Source: Amborella trichopoda (Eukaryota > Streptophyta > Magnoliopsida > Amborellales > Amborellaceae). From it: a DNA stretch of 64,000 nt. A model generated the notes under the pieces. It had not been told where the DNA came from, ran no database searches, and saw only the letters and a program-made list of their open reading frames with translations. Of the stretch, positions 1 through 12,200 are shown one piece after another (positions within the stretch are counted from its first letter, which is position 1; each line of letters starts with the position of its first letter). The stretch is taken from contig NW_006499705.1 of the NCBI RefSeq assembly GCF_000471905.2, forward strand, positions 5,425,750-5,489,749. Direction: 5' to 3'. The translations under genes were made by a program, and so were the position numbers.

Positions 1-265
1 TTTTCAAGTCGGCGAATAATAATATATTGGTGAACTAAACTATTAGTAATAAATCAATTTTATTTTTTAAAAAAAAGGCAGAGAAATCGGGTAAAAAATA
101 CAGATCGCCAAAAAATCAGGTAAGTTATATAATCATGAATACATCGGATTTGGCTAAAAAAAAAATAGATTGAAAAAATCAGATATGTAAAGATGGCATT
201 ATATGATTATGATTTACGGTTATTGTATAAAAATGTTATGGCCATTCCTAGTGTCATTACAATAA

Positions 266-657
266 GGGAAAAGTTTATATAGAGCCGAAGCTCTAACCAT
301 CAAATTAGAGCCTACCCCAAAAATTTCAATAGAAGAGATTGTTTTGATGCTTAAATATCCTCAAATTGATAATCTCGACATTAAGATGCATGGACATGAG
401 AAAAAAATGGATTTCAAGTTTTGGAAATAGTATATTTTGTAACGCATTTTTTTCCTGTCAATTTTCAAGATTTTCAAATTTTCATCGATCTGTCGATCTA
501 TACTATTTTTTAAACTTTAAACTTTATAAATAAAAATGGAAATATATTTTAAGGCTATTACAATGATTTTCAATATTGAAACCATATTTCTAGATACTAT
601 TTGAAGGTAGGCTCTAATTTGATTGTTTAGAGCCGAGGCTCTATACAAACTGCACCC
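266..657 (+). mobile_element. MITE family 1, copy A (Mutator-like by 9-bp duplication)
   Basis: This 392-bp non-coding element starts GGGAAAAGTTTATATAGAGC and ends CTATACAAACTGCACCC. Its ends form a terminal inverted repeat of about 45 bp that includes the near-palindrome GAGCC(T/G)(A/C)GGCTC. The flanking 9-mers TTACAATAA (257-265) and TTAAAGTAA (658-666) match at 7 of 9 positions, consistent with an old 9-bp target duplication. Confidence 0.8.
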
Positions 658-700
658 TTAAAGTAATACTTGACAATTCATTGTCTAGACTTTTAATAAA

Positions 701-1067
701 GGGAAAAGTTTATATAGAGCTGAGGCTCTAAACAATCAAATTTGAGCTACTTTAAAAATATCAGTAGAAGAGGTTGTTTTAATGCCCAAATATCTTCAAA
801 TTTATCATCTTGATATCAAGATGCATGGACATGAGAAATAAATAGATTTCAAGTTTTGGAACATATTTTTAGACCGTCAATTTTCAAGTTTTCATAGATC
901 TGTCGATCTACACTATTTTTGACGCTTTGAACTTTATAAATAAATATGAAAATATATTTTAAGGCTATCACAAAGATTTCCAATAATGAAACCACATTTC
1001 TCGACACTATTTGAAGGTATGCTCTAATTTGATTGTTTAGAGCCTAGGATCTATACAAACCACGTCC
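701..1067 (+). mobile_element. MITE family 1, copy B with perfect 9-bp target duplication
   Basis: Same family and orientation as the element at 266-657: GGGAAAAGTTTATATAGAGC at the left end and CTATACAAACCACGTCC at the right. It is flanked by identical TTTAATAAA at 692-700 and 1068-1076. A 9-bp duplication with GGG...CC ends points to mobilisation by a Mutator-like transposase. No transposase is encoded. Confidence 0.88.
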
Positions 1068-1257
1068 TTTAATAAATCCTTAATAAATCCAGCAATAATA
1101 CTTTTTTTTGTTGTCATCACAGTCATATTTATTGGAAGCATAAAATGATACAATAGCAATAATATTAAACACAAAAAATACATTAGTAAATAACAAGAAC
1201 CGTGAACGAGGGTATATAATCATTGTTCACAAAATAAAAAATACCCTCAATATAGGA

Positions 1258-1493
1258 TGGAAAATTGTTTCATGCGGGCTGGACCGCATTTCTATATATG
1301 CGGTCAAGAAAGTGTAAAGCATCTATCCTAAAAATGGGTGCAAGTATTTGTTTCATCTAAAAACAATGGAAACTAATGGTCTAAATGTTTTCTCACTAGA
1401 ATTATTTTTTTTAGTTTTTTAAATTTATTTATTTTTCTATATTCATAATCTCCATGTTAGATATGTGGGTTTAGCCGCATAGAAACCGGGTCC
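1258..1493 (+). mobile_element. MITE family 3, copy 1 (hAT-like 8-bp duplication)
   Basis: This 236-bp non-coding insert begins TGGAAAATTGTTTCATG and ends AGAAACCGGGTCC. The 8-mer ATATAGGA occurs on both sides (1250-1257 and 1494-1501). The paralogous repeat near 22524 reads straight through this point, giving an empty site. The terminal inverted repeat is weak. Placement with hAT elements rests only on the 8-bp duplication. Confidence 0.72.
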
Positions 1494-2056
1494 ATATAGG
1501 ATTGCAATTAATTAGAACTCAAAACAAATACCTAAATATATAAAATAATCGTCCGTCCAAAATAATATATTGTATACACCAATAAAATAAAATAAAAATA
1601 TGAAATCAAACTTCTATATGCAAAACTAAAGGAACAAAACGCTTAAGTAAATTAAAATCTCACGCTGCATTCGTATATTTGCCAAAATCTTTAGAATTAT
1701 TGAATTTCTCTCTTACTCCTTATAAGGATGCTCTAGGTTAAAAAAAAAAAAAACATTGGGTTGCTCTTCTTCTAACTCTATTTATTATTTTGATATATAA
1801 GATTGTTTCGATATCTTACTTTTTGGATAATATATTGCTTATAAGTTTTTGTACATTTTTTTTAAGGGAACTTATTGGTAAATTTTTTGATAGAATATTT
1901 TTTAAAATCAATCTTATTAATTTACTCCGACTATTAATGCACTTATCTTTAAACCAAAATTTAATATTATTAAGTAAATAAAGAAATAAAAGTTCTAGAG
2001 AAGAAGTTTTTTTTGAAGAGAATAAAATACAAATTTATACCATTTCTATAAAAAAG

Positions 2057-2343
2057 GGACTCGATTTCCATGCCGCCTAGCCCATATGTGTAGAAATGCA
2101 GGCCTATTAATAAATCTATTTTTAAAATAGAATTTTGGACTTAATTTTTAAGTACATGTAATCTCTAACATGGAGATCATGAATATGAAAAAAATATGAA
2201 AATTATAAAAATTATAAATAATAATGATAGTAAAAAAACATTTGGACAGTTAGTTTTTATTGTTTTTAGATGGAACACCTACTCGCATCCATCTTTAAGA
2301 TGGAGGTACGCTTGCAGCCCAGCCCACATGAAACAATTTTCCA
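2057..2343 (-). mobile_element. MITE family 3, copy 2, inverted
   Basis: The reverse complement matches 1258-1493 at both ends and inside: 'ggaaaattgtttcatg', 'aaaaacaat', 'tctccatgttag', and the 'ggcggcat' end. It is about 50 bp longer. Flanks TAAAAAAG (2049-2056) and TAAGAAAA (2344-2351) match at 6 of 8 positions. The two inverted copies bracket 1494-2056, which shows no gene. Confidence 0.65.
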
Positions 2344-2369
2344 TAAGAAAAATTAATAGAGTTAGAAAA

Positions 2370-2738
2370 GGAAAAAGTTTATATAAGGTTGTACAGCTAC
2401 GGATGCACCTAAAAAATCCACAGTTTAATGTTTAAAAACCCTTTGATTGATCATTTCGACATTGAGATGTATGAACATGAAAAATAAAAAGATTTTAAGT
2501 CTCTGAAATAGTGCATTTTACAACATATTATCTACACCGTTCATTTTCAAGATTTTAATATGTACATAGATCTACTTGACTTTAACCATTTTTGGAATTT
2601 AAAATTTTATAATCAGATATAAAAATAGATTTTGAGATAATCCTAAAAACATTTTATATCAAAATTATATACCATTATAAATTTGAAGGCGCACCTTACC
2701 TCTACGGTTACGGATGCATACGTATGCCAACTGCACCT
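2370..2738 (+). mobile_element. MITE family 1, divergent copy
   Basis: The left end resembles family 1 ('ggaaaaagtttatata'), as does the order of internal blocks (a 'gatcatttcgacattgagatg' block, then 'acatagatct'). The right end is 'ccaactgcacctttt'. The central palindrome differs, so this is an older or separate subfamily. An inverted relative follows immediately. Confidence 0.6.
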
Positions 2739-2739
2739 T

Positions 2740-2997
2740 TTAAAAAAAAAGGAATAATTAAAATCATGTAGATTTATAAATATATGAAAATCTTAAAAAT
2801 AGACGATGTCAATAATATGTTGTAAAATGCATTATTTTTTAGACTTAAACTCTTTTTATTTCTCGTGATCATATATCTGGATGTCGAGATGATCAATCAA
2901 AGGGTTTTTCAACATTAAAACTACCTTTTTCGATAGATTTTTGAGGTGGCGGTAGTTCTACATTATAAGGTTGCAACCATATATAAACTTTTTCCTT
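2740..2997 (-). mobile_element. MITE family 1, inverted and truncated copy
   Basis: It reads as the reverse complement of the neighbouring divergent copy: 'tggatgtcgagatgatcaat' in the middle and 'tatataaactttttcc' at the end. The two copies lie tail to tail and form a long imperfect inverted repeat just upstream of the TTLL12 promoter region. Confidence 0.55.
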
Positions 2998-3246
2998 ATA
3001 AAAATCAGAGGATTTTTTTTAAAAATCCACGACCCTACCCGCCGGATCGATCTAACTCGATTTTAGGTTGCCGCCATTTCCAATCAAGAAATGATACATT
3101 TTGGAGAAGCTTCGAAATAACTCTTCCTTTTAACTTTCAACGGCTGGGATTTTCCCTCATTTTTCTTTTCCTTGCTATCCGCCTCTTTTAATAGAAACGC
3201 AGAGCTCACTCTCACTACCAAAGTTTCAGAACTCAGAGCTTCAAAA

Positions 3247-6200
3247 ATGGCGATTATACGAAATTTCGATGAATTTTCGGAAGCTCACGCTATTTTGCTG
3301 GCGAATTCAGGGATCCCCTCTTCTATGCACCAGCGGCTCTTCTTCAAGCTATCGACTGAGGCATTTGATGGCGGCGATTTCTTTGAGATTGAGGTGTGTG
3401 AAAATGGACGGCAGAAAAGGCTCCTCCTCTCTGGTGAATCTATGGAGAAGGAGGCCGATGTCTTTTTAGTGGACCATGCCTGGTCATTTCGCCTAGCTGA
3501 TGCAAGGAAACAGGTAATTTTTTCTTTCTCCAATGTCAGAGAGAGAGAGTATAGAGAGTTTCTTTCAAGAACGTGACTTATTCCCTGCATCTCTCCGCTT
3601 TTTGTTACTTAGTTGATCAGAGTTGCTATCAGATCATCTGTACTTCCCTTCTGAATCAAGTAACAGAGCAGATGTAGGTATACCGCAGTCTCTGACTGAT
3701 ATTGTGTCTCGACCTTAAATTAATGTAATGCTTCCATTTTGAANNNNNNNNNNNNNNNNNNNNNNNNNNNNNNNNNNNNNNNNNNNNNNNNNNNNNNNNN
3801 NNNNNNNNNNNNNNNNNNNNNNNNNNNNNNNNNNNNNNNNNNNNNNNNNNNNNNNNNNNNNNNNNNNNNNNNNNNNNNNNNNNNNNNNNNNNNNNNNNNN
3901 NNNNNNNNNNNNNNNNNNNNNNNNNNNNNNNNNNNNNNNNNNNNNNNNNNNNNNNNNNNNNNNNNNNNNNNNNNNNNNNNNNNNNNNNNNNNNNNNNNNN
4001 NNNNNNNNNNNNNNNNNNNNNNNNNNNNNNNNNNNNNNNNNNNNNNNNNNNNNNNNNNNNNNNNNNNNNNNNNNNNNNNNNNNNNNNNNNNNNNNNNNNN
4101 NNNNNNNNNNNNNNNNNNNNNNNNNNNNNNNNNNNNNNNNNNNNNNNNNNNNNNNNNNNNNNNNNNNNNNNNNNNNNNNNNNNNNNNNNNNNNNNNNNNN
4201 NNNNNNNNNNNNNNNNNNNNNNNNNNNNNNNNNNNNNNNNNNNNNNNNNNNNNNNNNNNNNNNNNNNNNNNNNNNNNNNNNNNNNNNNNNNNNNNNNNNN
4301 NNNNNNNNNNNNNNNNNNNNNNNNNNNNNNNNNNNNNNNNNNNNNNNNNNNNNNNNNNNNNNNNNNNNNNNNNNNNNNNNNNNNNNNNNNNNNNNNNNNN
4401 NNNNNNNNNNNNNNNNNNNNNNNNNNNNNNNNNNNNNNNNNNNNNNNNNNNNNNNNNNNNNNNNNNNNNNNNNNNNNNNNNNNNNNNNNNNNNNNNNNNN
4501 NNNNNNNNNNNNNNNNNNNNNNNNNNNNNNNNNNNNNNNNNNNNNTTTCAAATCATTCCTCACATTTTGAGAAATTGATTTTCCTAAAAAAATTCATTTT
4601 GTTTAGTAAAATTATGTTTTTTTATCAATATGGGAAGTTTTTTTTCTATCTTGCTTAATAAAATTATCTTTCGAATAAATTTATGTTTTTTAGTAAAAAA
4701 TTATTATTTTTGATAAATAAGGGAACTATTTTTCTATTTTGCTTAAGAAAGTTATTTTTTTGATAAAATCATGGTTTTTTAATAAATTATTTGTTGTGAT
4801 GATTATGGGAAGTGGTTTTCCATTTTGCTTAGTAAAATTATTTTTTGATAAAATTATTGTTTTTTAATAAAATTATGTTTTATGATAAATGTGGGAAATT
4901 TTTTTCTATTTTGCTTAATAACATTATTTTTTGATCAAATTATTTATTCTACTGTTCGTATTTTTTGATAAAATCAATGCACAACACATTGATATGGATA
5001 TGGTAGATACATATAAGAACAGTAGAGCATATCAGTATGTAGTGCATTGATTTTTCGTTTTGTTGCATATCATGAGATGTACTTTTTGTGAAGTATGCCT
5101 TATTTAACTTCATCGAAAAAGCATTGTATGAATTATGCTCTATCTAACTATATGGAAGAGGTCCTTTCCATTTCTTGTCTTAATTAGTTCGCATTTTTAT
5201 TTGATTTAATAGCATCAAGCTACTTTTGTTATTTGCAAAAAAGTGCATAAATTTTCATTCCTAATGTGAGTGATTTTTGTACAAAAAAAACTAGAAAGTT
5301 TTCAATGTAAGATTTGGGATGAATATGTTAATTATTGGAAGAATATGTTACATGACAAAAATATCTTCAAAAAATATCCTAAGATATTTTCATGTACAGG
5401 ACCGTAGTATTCAAATATTAATTTATAAAAAGTTGTTTCAATTTTTATTTTGTAAGATAAATATCTGTAATAAGATATTATACACTTAATCTAAATATTT
5501 CTATTTTTTTTTTATTTTTTTGGGAGTTTTGGACCCATTTTTTTTAAAAAAATATGCTTGACCAGTTGGTCTGGTTAACCGCCCTGGTTAGTCTAGTTCC
5601 GGTTCAAACCGCTCCTAGCCCCATGTCCGGTTGACCGTTCCGGTTCGATTTTGCGAACACTGGTCCTCAAGGTGTCTGAGTTCAATTTAAGCCATTGGAG
5701 GTGTTGGGAAACACTTTTCTTTCTTAAGATGATTGTGCATGATTTCATATATCTTGTGTGTTTCTGTTGTCATCATGTTTGTTTGGGAGTAGTTTCACTT
5801 AATCCTTTATTATAATTAAAATAGCAGTTTCACGTAGTTCTTCATGTTTCTGTTAAAATATTACTAGTATATTATTGTAATGCTCATAACACCGTTTTCT
5901 TCAATTTTCATCAGAATCTGATTGCTCTTAATCTATGGGGTAACAAGCTCCACAATTCACACATAGTCATTGAGGAAATTAAAAAGTGTCGAAATCTACG
6001 GGCTGTTTGGTTGAATGAAAATCCGGTTCTCCAAGAATGGTGATGTTGCTTGCTACATTATGCTTTTGTTATCTAAGTGAAGCATTTTGAGCCTTTGGAT
6101 CTTATTTCTTACTAGATTACTGAAGTATTTGTTTGGTACCAGTGGTGCTTCCATTGCTGATGCAATAATGGAAGGTGCCACAGAACTGGAAATATATAAT

Positions 6201-9200
6201 TCTCATTTCACAAGTAATTATGGCAAGTGGGCACTTGGGTTCTGTGGAGGAATTTATGGAGTGGATAATCCTAGTTCACATGATGTGACACATCCATTGA
6301 AGGATGTCATTGCTCTCGACCTTTCAAACAGATGCATCCATACTCTCTGTAACAAGGTGAAGCAACTATTCTTATGGTTTCTCTGTAATGGATGTAGGCG
6401 TATTGCCTATTGGTTTACGATCTTATGCTGTTATAATCTATGGGCTGATTTCTATGAAGTAACTTGTTTTAGCTTTTTTCTAATTACTCTCTCTAGGCCA
6501 TTGGGTAGAAAATACCCAATTTATTTATGGAAAAAATTCGTATAGAACCCTAATTCTTCGTATTATTTCATTGTAGACCTTCATTTCGTTTTTCTTTCAA
6601 GCGGCATAAGAAAACCCCTAAAGATTTCACCATAGCCCCTCATCTCTTATCTCTCTCTTTTATTGACTTTTGAATATAAAAATTAGCCCCAACAAGTCTT
6701 TTTATACTGTTTCATCCCAAAAACTTTTTTAACCCTCCTTTTCCCTTTCCACCTATTAAAAAAGTTTTTGGGTTGAAATTGTATAAAAAGATTTGTTGGG
6801 GGCTAATTTTTATGATCAAAAAGTAAACAAAAGAGGGAGATAAGAGATGGAGTATGCTGAAATCTTTAGGGGTTTTCTTATGCCGCTTGAAAAAAAAATA
6901 GGAAGGTCTATCATGAGATAATACGAAGAATTAGGGTTCTATACGAAAATTTTCTTTTATTTATTTCAGTGTTTCAGTGGAGTATATCTTTTATATTACC
7001 TTCCATCTGAGAGTTCTATGTGAAGTAGTTACCTGTAATAGCTGATGTTGTTCTTCATTCAGGCATTTAATCCTAAAGAATTGCCATCACTTACTCACTT
7101 GAATCTTCGGGGGAATCCACTAGATCAGAACTCTGTTGATGATTTGTTGCACTTGCTGAAGGGATTCACAGGTTTGCAATCTTTGGAGGTATGTTCAACT
7201 AGCATTGTCTTCATACCTGCACTTAAATAATATTTTGACTTCCCAAATAAAAAAAATGTGAGCTTTGCTTCTGTTTTGGCAGATAGAAATTCCTGGTCCA
7301 CTTGGAAGAAGTGCGATTGATATCCTTGAATCTCTTCCACGTCTTTTCCAACTAAATGGTGTCCATGCATTAAATATTTTGGAAAGCAAAAAGCAGATAG
7401 TTGATTCAAAGCTTCCACCACGTCTTCCTGTGTGGAATGCTGGGGAACCTCTTGAAGATCGTGTTATTCGTGCAATGTGGTTTTATGTGATGACATATAG
7501 ACTAGCTGATGAGGAGAAGATTGATGAAACCCCTGTGTGGTATGTTGCTATCCCGCATTTTCATGTTTCTGTTTTTAGCTTGAAGCTTTTCTTCTAATGG
7601 CATTCTTGACTTGAAACATTCGAACATGATAGTCGATTATCCAAATTGCTCATTGAAATCCATCCATGATTGATGGGTTATTGAGAATGGATTTGGTCTA
7701 AGGGCTAGGCACTGCTTTGTGGGTTTGGTTTTTTTGCCGAGCCGCTCTTTGAACTATTGACAGTAGAACAGGGTTCGCTTCAAGCTATTCTGTAGTTGAC
7801 CCATAATGGAATGAGGAGAGTAATTCATAATGCAATCGTGTTCAGAGGTACCCCTTTCGGCATATTTACATAAAATTGACGAAATGCTTATTTATGAGCT
7901 AGGAATGGGATCTTAGGTATGATTGGAGTGAATGGTACTCTTTCCCATTGTTATGATTTCCACATTTATGAAGTATCATGTATTATAATGGAGTAGCAGT
8001 GCAGAAGGGGCATCAGCAGTTTGTTCTCATACCCATGATTAATAGTACCTAGGTGAATTTCCTTGTGGGCCCCAAACCTGGTGTCTCCACTGCCTATCAG
8101 CTGGGATGGGCGGTAGATATTAGTAGATATCATTTGGAATAAGGTAGAATATAGGTGGTATGGTATTAGAGCATATTGACCTCGTATTTTTATTCCTCAA
8201 CAATACATTTGAAAGATTAAGATACCTTGGTTTTGTTCACGTTATAAACATACGGTGCTGGTTTCCTTTAGTCCTTCAATCCTCTAGAAGTAAGATGCTA
8301 ATCTATTGGAATGATCACAGGTATATGATGGATGAACTTGGTTCTGCTTTGCGACATAGTGATGAACCCAACTTCAGGATAGCCCCATTTTTATTCATGC
8401 CAGAGGGGACATTGGCATCTGCTGTGAGGTAGATATTTTAATTTATTTTTATCCTACTTGTTTTCTTGTTTATTGTTTAGAAGGACTGAAGTATAAAATC
8501 TTGTATGTCTCAGGAGCCTGTTGTTTATTGATTAATTAGCTAATTCAAATAGTGCTTGACAACAATCATGGGTTCCATTGCCTGATTGGGTAATCTGGAG
8601 TGTGTTCTTTATCTAAGCTCCATTGCTTCTGAACTTTTGGAAAACAAAACTGAGGTGACAAATTATCCCCACCAGATTGGCTTAAACCTATTTTCCCTTG
8701 AGTTCATTTCCCTTGGTAAATGCAAAGTACCTATGATTTTGAAATTGACAACAAATACCGATTTACAATGACACTCTACTTGCCAAGGATATGAGGAACC
8801 CATTAAATAACGCTGGGGGAGTTTCCCTCGATGGCCAATTGTTCAAAAAAAATAAAAATAAAAAATCTTCAAGATGCACACTCGTAGTGCCATACTCATG
8901 CCGGTCCATGTTGAGCTCTTGAAGCCCATAGTTGCAATGTGACATCCAAGTAACCCAATGTAACATCTGAGTATCATTTGAGCTTTCAGAATCACAGCCT
9001 AAAGCCCACTGGCTTTGGGCGGCCTCTTGGTGCACCTTTAAAATTCAGCTTGGCAGCCCCATTTGAGGAAGCTTCTTATTTCAGGTCGCCTTGTATCAAC
9101 AATTGAGTATAAATATGGCGAATCCATTAATTACTGAACTTGTGCTATTCCTCATTAATTAAAGCAAGGCTAATCGCAGCCAAAGAATACTGATTCAATC

Positions 9201-12200
9201 AACCACATAAAAATTCAATACTGCCCAGATATAACCACAATAAACGCTGACTATTTTTTTTTTCTCCCCTTTTGTATCATTGCATAAAATACATATATGG
9301 CTATTAGAAACCCTGAATTTGAGGATGATTAGCATGGTGAAATTTTATTCTTATGAGCTAATCAGAAAAACCCTGATCCAATGGGATAGGACTCCCTGCT
9401 TCATGCCTGACATACTGGGAGAACAGGATACTTCCACTTTTTTTTTTTGGGGTACTCTTCAGTGGTGGCAATCGAACTTGAGATGTAGTATTGCTAACAT
9501 CAACAGTTAACAACTCAAGCCTAAGCTGGTTCCTGTACTTCCACAATGTTACATGGATTTAACCCATGGAATTCCCAATAGTTTGAACTCCAATAGACAC
9601 TTATGCTTCCTCCCACAGATGAAAATATTCATCTTAAGAACCCATGCAAATTAATCATGATAGCTGTTGAAGAATTCTGTGCCTAAGCAAGCCCCATACT
9701 TGGCTTTATGTTCCACTTATTGAATCTGCTCCGAATGGGCTAATATTGCTGAAGGCTGAGTATGGTTTTTATTTCAGCTGTGTGTTTCTTTCCTATTTGG
9801 GGTTTGACATGCGTTCTTTGGAAGTATGTTTAACTTCAAGTACATGGCTTCAGCTTTTCTGTGTTATGGCCAACTCAGAATGTGCACAAGGGGGAAGAAT
9901 GCACTCGTGATTTCTTGTTTGGTATTGGAGAGAATAAGCAAAGATCCGCAAGGCTTACGGCCTGGTTTCATACCCCAACAAAGTATTCTATCTCGGTAAT
10001 TGTCTGGTCATACTTGAATTGAATGAATCTGGCTATCTGGTGCTTTATTATATTTTATTTCTCTCTCCTTCAGGAGTATGAAAAATTCTGTCAGCAATTA
10101 CATGCGAATAAATATTCCCATCCTGGTATCAAGGCTTCTTTGACAACAAGTATACTTCCAAGCAATCAACGTTCTCTGCATGTTTATACGGATGTACCAC
10201 AAGTAGAGGAGTTTTTGACACGTCCTGAATTTGTTATAAGTAAGTGTGCCAGTTCTCATATAATAATGTGCTGACAGAACTACCTTTTCTATATGCACGC
10301 CTGTGCACATGGGGTGTGTGTGAGAGGGAGGGAGGCATTTTATGGGTTTTTCTTGTTTTCCAGTGACCTTCTTGCTTTGTTGTGATGACAACTTTTGTTA
10401 TTGATTGTACCACATCAAGAAACGTTGGACATGATGGTGCTTGTCCTCTTTCTAAGTCTTTTCAGCTGCAAGTCTATATTTATGTGTGTGTGTGCATCGG
10501 TGCATGTGTGGGTGTGTGCATCAGTGCATGTGTTGATGCGTGCATGTGTGTGTGAGTAATGAAATTAACCATGAGACTAAGTGAAAATTAACAGATACGG
10601 AGGTAGAAGATTACATAACTACATGAAAATACTATATTTTTTCATTTGACCTAAACAATTCTAAATATTCCTTTTCATTGAATTTTTCAGCTGATTAAAA
10701 GAATTCTAAAAGTTATGGTCCACTTAATTTCTCAGCAGAAGCACTGTGCAAAACACATGCGCTAGCTGCAAAATTCCTTTAACTGAGCCATGCCTCCTAA
10801 TTTTTATTATAAGTTATTACAATACATGCTATTAACATAAAGACATCATTTGATGAAATAATTTATCTTGTGATGATCATCCTCAGGGATTGATCCATGA
10901 GATTATCTGCCATTTGATCTTCTTGTCTGTCATTGTCTTTCGAACATTCTAGTTCTTATTATATTCTTGTCTATATCGTCATTGTTCTATATGTCTTTGC
11001 AGCAAATGATCCAAAAGATGCTGATATAATATGGACAAGTGTGCAAGTGGATCAGGAAATGAAAGCCGCCTGTGGCCTCACAGATCAACAATATGTAAAC
11101 CAATTTCCTTATGAGGCTTGTCTTGTCATGAAACATCATTTGGCAGAGACCATTCATCAGGTTTGTAAAGAGATTAACTAATTTTGGCCTTCTTTTGAAT
11201 TTCATCCATGGTCTGGATCGCTGTTCATATTTACGTGTAGCTATGATTGGGCTGAATGTTCCTTCAGTTCCGGGAAATTTTTTACTGGGAATGTAGACAA
11301 TAATATAATGGACTATGGTGACACCATATTCCATTCGGTTGTCACCATTTATTTGAGTGAAGAATGGTGATGGGAGACATGACCCAGTGTTGGAACCATT
11401 CTCTCTCCATCATCAATGATCAATTCAATGGACTGTGACGACCTGCTGGGCTGTCAATTTTCGTAGTCCATTGGATTTTTCAACATTTTCATTACATACT
11501 GTCTAGTCTATTTTCCTTAGAGCAGCAAAAGGGAGTCAGTTGATTTTGGGAACTCATATGTGAATTAGATTGTGGTATTTTCTTTTCTACTCAATATTGC
11601 ATTGTCTTTTATGCTACTCAACACTTTCCTTTTTGGTATTTTTAATATTAAAAAGAACACTTTTCCTTTGGATAGCCGACCCCAAGTAGTTTGGATAAGG
11701 CGTGGATAATGATGATGATGAACACTTCTCTTTTTATATTTTTTTTTAGATTCTTCAACTTTATGGATGACTCGAATGAGTCTTACTTGGCTTCCTTTGA
11801 CTTGCATTGGATGGCAACTAATTCTGATTCCTTATTTTTACAGGCTCAAGGACTACCAGAATGGTTGCAACCTACTTACAATCTAGAAACTCAATTGCCG
11901 GAACTCATAGGTGACTACCATATAAGGGAAGAGAAAGGCCTAAACAATCTTTGGATTTTGAAACCTTGGAATATGGCCCGAACCATTGATACAACTATTA
12001 CCAGTGATTTACCTGCTATCATAAGACTCATGGAGACAGGTCCAAAGATATGCCAGAAATATATTGAATCTCCTGCTTTATTTCAAGGGAAGAAGTTTGA
12101 TCTCAGATATATAGTCTTGTTGCGGAGTGTGCAACCTCTGGACATTCTGCTTTTTGATGTTTTCTGGGTATGCATTTCGTTATGGGAAGTATATTATAGT

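Larger units (their letters stand above)
1..1620 (+). repeat. Old dispersed repeat, paralogous to 22120-22650, carrying three MITEs
   Basis: Blocks at about 85-260, 667-700, 1077-1249 and 1502-1600 match 22125-22310, 22306-22350, 22345-22530 and 22530-22640 in order and orientation. Examples are 'caaaaaatcaggtaagtta' against 'caaaaaataaggtaagtta', and the shared 'tgtatacaccaataa'. The blocks are separated only by three small transposons listed separately. No coding signal is seen. The parent element is not recognised and its left boundary is outside the window. Confidence 0.75.

Noticed and set aside
1790-1981. 63-residue hydrophobic frame as a small membrane protein
   Set aside because: AT-rich DNA gives Phe/Ile/Leu runs by chance. 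It lies between two MITEs with no promoter or similarity.
3715-4578. Open frames of about 280 residues on both strands
   Set aside because: They consist almost entirely of N and are artefacts of the assembly gap.
4595-4940. CRISPR-like array
   Set aside because: Repeats are long, degenerate and AT-rich without unique spacers, and the genome is a plant's. It is an ordinary tandem repeat.
8763-9035. 90-residue minus-strand frame in a TTLL12 intron
   Set aside because: Antisense within an intron, with no domain and no splice context.
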